A stretch of 64,000 nucleotides of DNA. It comes from Blastococcus aurantiacus (GTDB lineage Bacteria > Actinomycetota > Actinomycetes > Mycobacteriales > Geodermatophilaceae). Every line of letters begins with the position of its first letter. Positions within the stretch are counted from its first letter, which is position 1. Under the pieces are notes generated by a model, which saw only the letters and a program-made list of their open reading frames with translations, made no database searches and was not told the DNA's origin. Shown here one piece after another: positions 36,989 to 44,275 of the stretch. The stretch spans positions 372,001 through 436,000 of the forward strand of contig NZ_FNBT01000001.1 in NCBI RefSeq assembly GCF_900102425.1, written 5' to 3'. Both the position numbers and the translations under genes were made by a program.

Positions 36989-38242
36989 ATGGGACGGTCG
37001 CTGCGCATCGCACTGCTGTCCTACCGAAGCAAGCCGCACGGCGGCGGCCAGGGCGTCTACGTCCGCGCGCTGTCCCGCGAACTGGCCGAGCTGGGCCACC
37101 GCGTCGAGGTCCTCAGCGGTCAGCCCTACCCCGAGCTGGACGCCGGCGTCCCGCTCACCAAGCTGCCGAGCCTCGACCTCTACCGCGAGCCCGACCCCTT
37201 CCGGATGCCCCGTCCCTCGGAGTTCCGCGACTGGATCGACGTCGCCGAGTGGACGACCATGTGCGCCGCGGGCTTCCCCGAACCGCTGACCTTCACCCTG
37301 CGCGCCGCCCGGCACCTGGTCCCCCGCGCGGACGAGTTCGACATCGTCCACGACAACCAGTCGCTGGGGTACGGGTTGCTCCGGCTCACGCGGGCCGGGC
37401 TGCCCACCGTCGCCACCGTCCACCACCCCGTGGCGATCGACCGGGCGCTGGACCTCGCCGCCGCCCCGTCGCTGTATCGCAAGCTGACGCTGCGCCGCTG
37501 GTACGCCTTCACGCGCATGCAGGCCAAGGTGGTGCGCAGGCTCGACGCCGTCACCACCGTCTCGGAGAGCTCGCGGCGCGACATCGGCACCCACATGGGC
37601 GTGCCGCCCGCGGCCATCGACGTCATCCCCGTCGGCATCGACCCCGCCACCTTCACCCCGCCGCCGGACGGCCAGCGCCGGGACAGCGACTCGATCCTGG
37701 TCGTCACCAGCGCCGACGTCCCGCTCAAGGGCCTGGTGCACCTGCTCGAGGCGGTGGCCAAGCTGCGCACCGAGCGGCCGGTCACCCTCACCGTCGTCGG
37801 CAGCGCGCGACCGGGCGGCCCCGCGGAGACCACGCGGGACCGGCTGGGTCTCCAGGACGCCGTCCGCTTCACCGGGCCGGTGCCCGAGTCCGAACTGATC
37901 GACCTGATGCAGCGGGCCACGGTGGTCGCCATCCCGTCGCTGTACGAGGGGTTCTCGCTGCCCGCGATCGAGGCCATGGCCTGCGGCGCGCCGCTGGTCA
38001 CGACCGACGCCGGCGCGCTGCCGGAGGTCGTGGGCACCAAGGCGGGGCTGCGCGTCAAGGCCGGCGACGTCGGCGAGCTCACCGCCGCGCTGAAGCTGGT
38101 GCTCGACTCGCCCTCGCTCGGCGAGCAGCTGGGCCGCGCGGGCCGGCGCCGCGTCCTGGACACCTACACCTGGCGGGCGACCGCCGAGCGCACCGCCGCC
38201 TGGTACGCGCAGACCCTGGAACGGAAGGGACGTCCTTGCTGA
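36989..38242 (+). CDS. Glycosyltransferase family 4
   Basis: This GT-B retaining glycosyltransferase of 417 residues uses a nucleotide-sugar donor. The N-terminal loop HGGGQGVYVRAL contacts the acceptor side. The C-terminal nucleotide-binding half has VTSADVPLKGLVHLLEAV and the E-x7-E motif in EGFSLPAIEAMACG. The ATG at 36989 is preceded by a leaderless-type promoter. The stop overlaps the TTG start of a methyltransferase, and a squalene-cyclase-like protein follows. The product of this trio is unknown; a methylated glycan or glycolipid is the natural guess. Confidence 0.88.
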   Translation: MGRSLRIALLSYRSKPHGGGQGVYVRALSRELAELGHRVEVLSGQPYPELDAGVPLTKLPSLDLYREPDPFRMPRPSEFRDWIDVAEWTTMCAAGFPEPLTFTLRAARHLVPRADEFDIVHDNQSLGYGLLRLTRAGLPTVATVHHPVAIDRALDLAAAPSLYRKLTLRRWYAFTRMQAKVVRRLDAVTTVSESSRRDIGTHMGVPPAAIDVIPVGIDPATFTPPPDGQRRDSDSILVVTSADVPLKGLVHLLEAVAKLRTERPVTLTVVGSARPGGPAETTRDRLGLQDAVRFTGPVPESELIDLMQRATVVAIPSLYEGFSLPAIEAMACGAPLVTTDAGALPEVVGTKAGLRVKAGDVGELTAALKLVLDSPSLGEQLGRAGRRRVLDTYTWRATAERTAAWYAQTLERKGRPC

Positions 38243-39012
38243 CCGTCGACTACGAGCTGCTGGACCTGCGGCCGGGGATGCGCGTCCTCGACCTGGGGTG
38301 CGGCGAGGGGCGGCACGCCTTCGAGGCCTACCGGCGCGGAGCCGACGTGGTGGCCGTCGACTGGGGCGTCTCGGAGGTCGGGACCACCAAGCGGTGGCTG
38401 GGCGCGATCGGCGAGGCCGGCGAGGCGGGCCTGCGGCCCGACGGCACGCCGGCCCGCTTCGAGGTGGTCCGCGGCGACCTGCTGCACCTGCCCTTCCCCG
38501 ACGCCAGCGTCGACCGGGTCATGGCCTCGGAGGTGCTCGAGCACATCCCGGACGACGTGACGGCGATGGCGGAGATCTTCCGCGTGCTCAAGCCGGGCGG
38601 GCGGATGGTCATCACCGTCCCCCGCTACGGCCCGGAGCGCATCTGCTGGGCGCTGTCCGACGAGTACCACGCCAACGAGGGCGGGCACATCCGCATCTAC
38701 CGCGGCGGCGTCCTGCGCGACCGGCTCGCCTCGGTCGGCCTGGTGCCCGGCCGCACCCACCACGCCCACTCGCTGCACGCCCCCTTCTGGTGGCTCAAGT
38801 GCGCCGTCGGCGTCGAGAAGGACAACGCGGCCGTCCGCGCCTACCACCGGCTGCTGGTGTGGGACCTCATGCACCGGCCGTGGCTCACGCGGACCGCCGA
38901 GAAGCTCATGGACCCGGTGTTCGGCAAGAGCTTCGTGGTCTACGCCGACAAGCCCGCGACGGCGGCCGGCTCCGCGTCCGTCGGGGCGGAGCGGGCCCTT
39001 GCCGCCGGCTGA
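38236..39012 (+). CDS. Class I SAM-dependent methyltransferase
   Basis: This 258-residue Rossmann-fold methyltransferase has motif I VLDLGCGEGRHAFE, an acidic post-I residue in VVAVDWG, and the post-II segment MASEVLEHIPDD. It ends with LKPGGRMVITVPRYGPE, a UbiE/type-11-like pattern. The TTG at 38236 is the best start: GGAAGGGA lies about ten bases upstream and it overlaps the stop of the GT4 gene. The next gene begins inside its 3' end, so the three are translationally coupled. The methyl acceptor is unknown. Confidence 0.88.
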   Translation: MLTVDYELLDLRPGMRVLDLGCGEGRHAFEAYRRGADVVAVDWGVSEVGTTKRWLGAIGEAGEAGLRPDGTPARFEVVRGDLLHLPFPDASVDRVMASEVLEHIPDDVTAMAEIFRVLKPGGRMVITVPRYGPERICWALSDEYHANEGGHIRIYRGGVLRDRLASVGLVPGRTHHAHSLHAPFWWLKCAVGVEKDNAAVRAYHRLLVWDLMHRPWLTRTAEKLMDPVFGKSFVVYADKPATAAGSASVGAERALAAG

Positions 39013-40108
39013 CAGCGGCCGGCTGCTCCCCGAGCTCCCGGGAGTGCTGACCGGCGACCAGGTGCGGTCCACCGTCTCCTGGATCGCCGCCCAGCAGGAC
39101 ACCGACGGCGCCCTCCCCTGGTTCCGCGGCGGCCAGCTCGACCCCTGGGACTCCGTCGAGGCGGCCATGGCCCTGGACCTCGGCGGCGAGCACGACCGGT
39201 CCCGCGCCGCCTACCGCTGGCTGGCCGGCCGGCAGCGCGCCGACGGCTCCTGGGCCGCGGAGTACCGCGACGGGGCCGAGGTGTCCGCGGACGTGGAGAG
39301 CAACCAGGCCGGCTACCTCGCCGTCGGGCTGTGGCACCACTGGCTCATCACCGCCGACGAGCGGTTCGTCGGCGAGCTGTGGCCGGTGGTCCGCCGCGGC
39401 CTGGACCTGGTGGTGGCCATGCAGCTGGACGGCGGCGCGATCGGCTGGGCCCTCCGCAAGGACGGCACGCCCGACGCGCTCGCGCTGCTCACCGGCAACG
39501 CGAGTCTCTTCCAGTCGCTGCGCTGCGGGATCGCGCTGGCCGGACTGGTCGGCGAACCGCAGCCGGACTGGGAGCTGGCCGTCAGCGACCTCGGGACGGC
39601 GCTGCGCAGCCGCCCGCACGCCTTCGCCGACCGGTCCCGGTACTCGATGGACTGGTATTACCCGATCCTCGCCGGTGCGATGACCGGTGAGCAGGCGGGC
39701 GACCGGCTGGCCGCCGGGTGGGACACCTTCGTCGTCCCCGGCCTGGGTGCGCGCTGCGTCTCCGACCGGCCGTGGGTGACCGGGGCGGAGACCTGCGAGC
39801 TGGCCCTGGCCCTCGTCGTCGCCGGACAGCGGGAGGCGGCGCTGGAGCAGGTCGCGGCCATGCAGCACCTGCGGGACGACGACGGGTCGTACTGGACCGG
39901 CTTCGTCTTCGCCGACGACGCCCGGTGGCCGATCGAGCGCACCACCTGGACCGCCGCCGCCGTCCTGCTGGCCGCGGATGCCCTCTCCGGGGCGACGGCG
40001 GCATGCGACCTGTTCGCCGACCCCCTCGCGATCCCGTCTCCGGGGACCGCGCCTCTGGACGACGCGACGACGGCATCACCGGACCGGGCAGCACCGTTCA
40101 GCCGCTGA
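38999..40108 (+). CDS. Alpha/alpha-toroid protein of the prenyltransferase/squalene-oxidase type
   Basis: This 369-residue protein has repeated QW-like motifs: QQDTDGALPWF, RQRADGSWAAEY and LRDDDGSYWTGFVF. They point to the alpha/alpha-toroid fold of terpene cyclases, protein prenyltransferases and some glycosidases. The catalytic DxDD of squalene-hopene cyclases is not present, so cyclase activity is unlikely. TAAAVLLAADAL near the end is typical of this actinobacterial subgroup. The TTG at 38999 overlaps the methyltransferase gene. The gene's constant company of a GT4 and a methyltransferase suggests a joint pathway, but substrate and reaction are unknown. Confidence 0.75.
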   Translation: MPPADSGRLLPELPGVLTGDQVRSTVSWIAAQQDTDGALPWFRGGQLDPWDSVEAAMALDLGGEHDRSRAAYRWLAGRQRADGSWAAEYRDGAEVSADVESNQAGYLAVGLWHHWLITADERFVGELWPVVRRGLDLVVAMQLDGGAIGWALRKDGTPDALALLTGNASLFQSLRCGIALAGLVGEPQPDWELAVSDLGTALRSRPHAFADRSRYSMDWYYPILAGAMTGEQAGDRLAAGWDTFVVPGLGARCVSDRPWVTGAETCELALALVVAGQREAALEQVAAMQHLRDDDGSYWTGFVFADDARWPIERTTWTAAAVLLAADALSGATAACDLFADPLAIPSPGTAPLDDATTASPDRAAPFSR

Positions 40109-40578
40109 CGCATCGCGGACCGTTCGTGCACAGCGAGGCCTGATCGGCGAGGGCCTCCGCCCGCCCCATCGTGGTGCCCTCCGGGATGCCGGACATCTCG
40201 GTCTGCCGCGCCTGCCGTTGCGGGCCCGTGGGAGGACCGCTGCTGCCCATCGCGCTCCGACCCTCGTCCCGGACCGGCAGGCCCACGACATCCTTTCCGT
40301 CACGGAGAGCAAGGGTGCGAACGCCGTCCGCCCCTAGACACCCGCGCGTGGTGGCTGTGACCCCGCCTGCTGCCAGGCCCTCAGAGATTCACGTTCCGTA
40401 GCGTGCTTACTCTGCGCCGTTGCTGCCGTTCACCCTTTCAGCGTATTTCCGCAGGTTGGAACTGCGGAGAGTCACCAAACTCCCCCTACTGACTGTCACG
40501 GACGTCAGGCCCCGAACTCGGGGCGCATCGACCGTTCCAGCCACTCCGGCCGGCACGGTCCGCACACAGGGGGTAATC
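40109..40578. other. 470-bp intergenic region before the repeat-domain surface protein
   Basis: No convincing gene lies here. Composition from about 40380 is AT-richer than the neighbourhood. A hairpin with TCCGCAG/CTGCGGA arms (40448-40454 and 40462-40468, loop of seven) and a CTGAC...GTCAG inverted pair near 40492-40512 could be regulatory leader structures. The ribosome site AGGGGGT precedes the ATG at 40579. A minus-strand frame at 40098-40286 lacks a ribosome site and family likeness. Confidence 0.5.
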
Positions 40579-41664
40579 ATGGCGCGCTCCGCCGCACCGA
40601 CTCGTGCACGACTCATGGCCACCAGGGCCGGCCGGCTCTCCGTGCTGACCGCATCGTCGGCCATCGTCGTCCTCTCGGCCCTGCCGGCAGCGGCCACACC
40701 CCCGGGGAACAGCGGGAACGGCGGGAACGGCGGGAACGGCGCCGAGAAGGTGACCCTCTGCCACGCCACCGGCTCGGCCACCAACCCGTACGTCCAGATC
40801 ACCGTGGCCGCCGCGGGCGCCTACAACGGCCACTACAGCCAGCACGCCGACCTCGGCCAGGGCGACATCATCCCGCCGTTCCAGTTCCAGGGGCAGACCT
40901 ACTCCCTGAACTGGGACGCACAGGGCCAGGCGATCGCCGCGAACGGCTGCCAGACGCCGCCGAAGCCGGGCAAGCCCGCCGACCCGCACAACCCCGGAAA
41001 CCCGGGGACCCCGGCCCAGCCGGCCGATCCCGCCGAACCGGCCGACCCGAGCAACCCGAGCCACCCCGAGCCGCCGCGCGACAACTCGAAGGTGACGCTC
41101 TGCCACGCCACCGGTTCGGCCACCAACCCGTACGTGCAGATCACCCTGGCCGCCGCAGGCGCCTACAACGGCCACTACAGCCAGCACGCCGACCTCGGCC
41201 AGGGCGACATCATCCCGCCGTTCCAGTTCCAGGGGCAGACCTACTCGCTCAACTGGGACGCACAGGGTCAGGCCGTGCTCGCCGCCGGCTGCCAGGCGCC
41301 CGTGGAGTCGGGTAATCCCGGTACCCCCGGTAGCCCCGGTACCAGTACCCCCGGTACCGGTGGCACGCCCAGCACCGGTGGCACGCCCAGCACCGGTGGC
41401 ACGCCCAGCACCGGTGGCACGCCGGTCGCCCCCGTGAGCGAGGGAGCGACCCCGACCACGCCGAACGCGCCGGAGAAGGTGACGGACCGGACCGCCGGCG
41501 GTGCCGGCACCCCGACGTCCGCGACCGGGCGGATCCCGGGTGCCGCGGACGCGGGCCAGGGACTGACCAGCACCTGGCAGCTCATGGCGGGCCTCGGCCT
41601 GGCCTCGGTCGGTGCTCTCACCGGTGGCGTCGCGCTCTACCGGCGCGCGTCCGCCGGCAGCTGA
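40579..41664 (+). CDS. Secreted surface protein with two CHATG-type repeat domains
   Basis: This 361-residue exported protein has a signal peptide at about residues 1-40 (long, ending ALPAAAT) and a Gly/Asn-rich spacer. Two almost identical 68-residue domains begin KVTLCHATGSATNPYVQIT and contain NGHYSQHADLGQGDIIPP; each has two cysteines. Between them is a proline-rich spacer, and after them a TPSTGG-repeat stalk. A C-terminal hydrophobic segment (WQLMAGLGLASVGALTGGVAL) and a basic tail YRRAS end the protein. The layout is that of a sortase substrate, but no LPxTG is present; RIPGAADAG precedes the hydrophobic part. A class F sortase gene follows 10 bp downstream. Confidence 0.85.
   Translation: MARSAAPTRARLMATRAGRLSVLTASSAIVVLSALPAAATPPGNSGNGGNGGNGAEKVTLCHATGSATNPYVQITVAAAGAYNGHYSQHADLGQGDIIPPFQFQGQTYSLNWDAQGQAIAANGCQTPPKPGKPADPHNPGNPGTPAQPADPAEPADPSNPSHPEPPRDNSKVTLCHATGSATNPYVQITLAAAGAYNGHYSQHADLGQGDIIPPFQFQGQTYSLNWDAQGQAVLAAGCQAPVESGNPGTPGSPGTSTPGTGGTPSTGGTPSTGGTPSTGGTPVAPVSEGATPTTPNAPEKVTDRTAGGAGTPTSATGRIPGAADAGQGLTSTWQLMAGLGLASVGALTGGVALYRRASAGS
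40747..40950 (+). repeat. CHATG domain repeat, copy 1
   Basis: A 204-bp segment encoding the first CHATG-type domain. It is repeated at 41089-41292 with mostly synonymous differences, so the duplication is intragenic and kept similar by selection or gene conversion. Confidence 0.9.
41089..41292 (+). repeat. CHATG domain repeat, copy 2
   Basis: Second 204-bp copy. Protein differences from copy 1 are few (for example TVAAAG to TLAAAG and AIAANGC to AVLAAGC). Confidence 0.9.
41362..41415 (+). repeat. Three tandem 18-bp repeats (stalk)
   Basis: The unit GGCACGCCCAGCACCGGT occurs at 41362-41379, 41380-41397 and 41398-41415 and encodes GTPSTG. It lengthens the stalk between the second domain and the membrane segment; the number of units may vary. 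Confidence 0.9.
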
Positions 41665-41674
41665 GGACGTCGCC

Positions 41675-42409
41675 GTGCGCCGGCCAGCGTCGGTCGTCCT
41701 GAGCCTGCTCCTCTCCCTCACCGGCTCGGCGCTCCTCATCGAGTACGGGTGGGGGCCGGAGACGACGGAGGGCTCCAGGACGCCGACGTCGGCCGGCGCC
41801 GCCGCACGCACCGTCGCGCCCGCCGCCCGTGCGCACACGGCACCCGACCGGTCCGGGGTGCCGGTACGCCTGGAGATCCCGTTCGCCAGCAGCAACCACC
41901 CCGGCGGGGTCGCCGCGCCCATCTCCGCCGATTCACTCACCGGGGCCGGCGACCTGTTCGTCCCGTCCGACCCGCGCGCCGTCAGCTGGGCGCGGGAGGA
42001 CGCCGCACCCGGCGCGCACCGGGGCACGGCCATCCTGGTGGGGCACGTCAACTCCGTGCTCGACGGCGAACTGGTGCGTGGCGCTCTGTCGGACCTCGCC
42101 GAGTACGCCGTCGAGCACGTGGGAGAGGAGTTCACGGTCGTCCTCGCCGACGGCCGTGAGCTCGTCTACCGCATCACGGGCGGGGAGCAGTACGACAAGG
42201 AGGAACTGGCCGCCCGCCCGGAGCTCCGAGCGGCGCTGTACGACCAGCAGAGCGCCTTCGGCCCCGCTCCCGGCACCGGACGGCTGGTGCTCGTGTCCTG
42301 CGGGGGCGCGTTCGACCGCGCGTCGGGCAACTACGAGGACAACGTCTTCGTGTTCGCCCTTCCGGTCGACCCCGGTGCCCCGGCGAACGTGCCTGTCGCC
42401 ACGGGTTGA
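41675..42409 (+). CDS. Class F sortase
   Basis: This transpeptidase of 244 residues is anchored by an N-terminal membrane segment (about 7-23) with an alanine/threonine-rich linker. The catalytic histidine is H124 in LVGHVN, the cysteine is C209 in LVSCGGAFD, and R215 or a nearby arginine completes the site. The ending SGNYEDNVFVFA is typical of actinobacterial class F enzymes. The GTG at 41675 has GAGGA upstream and follows the surface-protein gene by 10 bp, so the two are co-transcribed and that protein is the likely substrate. Class F recognition signals are poorly known. Confidence 0.88.
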   Translation: MRRPASVVLSLLLSLTGSALLIEYGWGPETTEGSRTPTSAGAAARTVAPAARAHTAPDRSGVPVRLEIPFASSNHPGGVAAPISADSLTGAGDLFVPSDPRAVSWAREDAAPGAHRGTAILVGHVNSVLDGELVRGALSDLAEYAVEHVGEEFTVVLADGRELVYRITGGEQYDKEELAARPELRAALYDQQSAFGPAPGTGRLVLVSCGGAFDRASGNYEDNVFVFALPVDPGAPANVPVATG

Positions 42410-42437
42410 TCCCCGCAGGGACGGGCACGGTCTCCCT

Positions 42438-43295
42438 GTGACCGTCTCCCGCTCCGCTCCGTCCTCCGAGGTGACCGTGGTGGTCGCCAGCCGCAACCGG
42501 CGCGAGGACCTCCTGGTCACCCTCCCCCGCCACGAGGCGCCCGTGGTCCTCGTCGACAACGGCTCCACCGACGGCACGGTCGACGCGGTGCGCGCCGCGC
42601 ATCCCGAGGTCACCGTGGTCCCGCTGGAGCGCAACCTCGGCGCGCGCGCCCGCACGCTCGGGGTCGCCCGCGCGAACACCCCGTTCGTCGCGTTCGCCGA
42701 CGACGACTCCTGGTGGGCACCCGGCGACCTCGCCCGCGCCGCGAAGATCATGGCGGACCACCCGAGGCTCGCCGTCCTGAACGCCCGCATCCTCGTCGGC
42801 CCCGAAGAACGGCTCGACCCGGTGTGCGAGGAGATGGCGCGCAGCCCGCTGCCGGTCGGCGACCTGCCCGGACCGGCGCTGCTGGGCTTCGTGGCCTGCG
42901 CCGCCCTGGTGCGGACCGAGGCGTTCCAGCAGGTCGGCGGCTTCGACCCCGTCGTCCGCTTCCCGGGCGAGGAGGAGCGGCTGGCCCTCGACCTGGCGAC
43001 CGCGGGCTGGACCATGGCCTACGTCGACGAGGTCACCATCCACCACCACCCCTCGCCGCGCCGGGACGCTCCCGGCCGCCGTCAGGCCGGCATCTGGCGC
43101 AGCCGGCTACTCACCGCCGTGATGCGGCTGCCCGCCCGTGACGTCGCCCGACTGGTCGCCCAGGCGGTGCGGGCCGGGCGCCCGGGGCTGACCGGGCTGG
43201 CGCGGGCGCTGCCGGACGTAACCGCGGCGATCCACCGTCGGAGCCCTGTGCCCCCGCGCGTGCACGCCGACCTGCGGCTGCTGGAGTCGGCATGA
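42438..43295 (+). CDS. Glycosyltransferase family 2, first paralogue
   Basis: This GT-A inverting glycosyltransferase of 285 residues has VTVVVASRNRREDLL, the donor-binding DNGSTDGT, the metal-binding FADDDSWW and a GGFDP segment in the acceptor half (QVGGFDPVVRFPGEEERL). It is soluble with a basic C-terminal region that may attach to the membrane. The GTG at 42438 is 28 bp after the sortase. The following gene is a clear paralogue and overlaps it by four bases. A role in decorating the sortase substrate or another surface glycan is plausible, but only by position. Confidence 0.87.
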   Translation: MTVSRSAPSSEVTVVVASRNRREDLLVTLPRHEAPVVLVDNGSTDGTVDAVRAAHPEVTVVPLERNLGARARTLGVARANTPFVAFADDDSWWAPGDLARAAKIMADHPRLAVLNARILVGPEERLDPVCEEMARSPLPVGDLPGPALLGFVACAALVRTEAFQQVGGFDPVVRFPGEEERLALDLATAGWTMAYVDEVTIHHHPSPRRDAPGRRQAGIWRSRLLTAVMRLPARDVARLVAQAVRAGRPGLTGLARALPDVTAAIHRRSPVPPRVHADLRLLESA

Positions 43296-44275
43296 AAGAG
43301 GACCCTCCTGCCCCCCACCACTCGCAGGCTCCCAGCGGGCCCCTGCAGGAGGGCCGGAACCACCACACGACGGACAGCCCCCCTGACCCGCGGGTGGCGG
43401 TCGTGGTGATCACCCACCAGCGGCGCGACGAGCTGCTCAGCGCCCTGGACCGGCTGCTCGCGCTGCCGGAGCAGCCGCACGTCGTGGTGGTGGACAACGG
43501 CTCGACCGACGGCACGGCCGACGCGGTGCGGCAGCGCTTCCCCTCCGTCGAGCTGATCACCAGCCCGGTCAACCTGGGCGCGATCGGCCGCAACCTGGGC
43601 GTCGCCCGGCTGGACACCCCCTACGTCGCGTTCTGCGACGACGACACCTGGTGGGAGCCCGGTTCGCTGCGTACGGCCGCCGACACACTGGCCGCCCACC
43701 CGCGCCTCGCCGTCGTCACCGCGCGGATCCTGGTCGAGCCCGGCGGCCACGAGGACCCGATCGTCCCCGAGCTCCGCGACTCCCCGGTGCGCGGCGCCGA
43801 CTGGCTGCCCGGGCCGGCGCTGGGCTCCTTCCTCGCCGGCGCCTCGGTGCTGCGGCGCGCGGCGTTCGAGGAGGTGGGCGGGTTCTCCGAGCGGCTGTGG
43901 CTGGGCGGCGAGGAAGAGCTCATGGCCGGCGATCTCGCCGCCCGCGGCTGGGAACTCTGCTACCTCCCCGCCCTCACCGTGCACCACCAGGCCAGCCGGG
44001 CCCGCGACCCGCACAAGCGCCGTCGGGACGGCATCCGGAACACGCTGTGGACGACGTGGCTCCGCCGGCCGCTGCGGCCCGCGCTGCGCCGCACCGTGCA
44101 CCTGCTGCGCACCGTGCCGCGGGACCGGATCACCGCGTTCGGTCTGCTCGACGCCGTCCGCGGGCTGCCCTGGGTGCTGCGTGAGCGCCAGGTGCTGCCC
44201 CCGCACGCCGAGGCCCGCTTCGCCGCGCTGGAGGCGGCGCAGCGCAGCTCCACCGCCCGCCGCTACGTGAGCTGA
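43292..44275 (+). CDS. Glycosyltransferase family 2, second paralogue
   Basis: This 327-residue paralogue of the preceding enzyme shares VVVITHQRRDELL, DNGSTDGTADAV, FCDDDTWWEPG and FLAGASVLRRAAFEEVGGFSE. It has an extra 30-residue N-terminus whose codons coincide with a copy of the dispersed palindromic element (43299-43355). The ATG at 43292 overlaps the upstream stop (ATGA). If translation started later, near the GTG at 43395, the element would instead be a leader. Its end overlaps the convergent ECF sigma gene by 13 bp. Confidence 0.87.
   Translation: MKEDPPAPHHSQAPSGPLQEGRNHHTTDSPPDPRVAVVVITHQRRDELLSALDRLLALPEQPHVVVVDNGSTDGTADAVRQRFPSVELITSPVNLGAIGRNLGVARLDTPYVAFCDDDTWWEPGSLRTAADTLAAHPRLAVVTARILVEPGGHEDPIVPELRDSPVRGADWLPGPALGSFLAGASVLRRAAFEEVGGFSERLWLGGEEELMAGDLAARGWELCYLPALTVHHQASRARDPHKRRRDGIRNTLWTTWLRRPLRPALRRTVHLLRTVPRDRITAFGLLDAVRGLPWVLRERQVLPPHAEARFAALEAAQRSSTARRYVS
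43299..43355 (+). repeat. Dispersed palindromic element, copy A, inside a coding region
   Basis: Arms GACCCTCCTGC (43301-43311) and GCAGGAGGGCC (43345-43355) pair with one mismatch around 33 bases. The core at 43310-43331 is identical over 22 bases to copy B at 30286-30307 (reversed). It is read in frame as KEDPPAPHHSQAPSGPLQEG at the N-terminus of the second GT2 protein. Confidence 0.85.

Noticed and set aside
38999-40108. Functional squalene-hopene cyclase.
   Set aside because: QW-like motifs are present but the protein is about half the usual length and lacks the DxDD catalytic motif.
40098-40286. 62-codon minus-strand frame with CTNGPRC near the end, upstream of the surface protein.
   Set aside because: No Shine-Dalgarno sequence or leaderless promoter, and no recognised family; kept only as part of the intergenic description.
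40579-41664. LPxTG sorting signal in the surface protein.
   Set aside because: Read to the end, the protein has no L-P-x-T-G; RIPGAADAG before the hydrophobic segment is only a candidate alternative.
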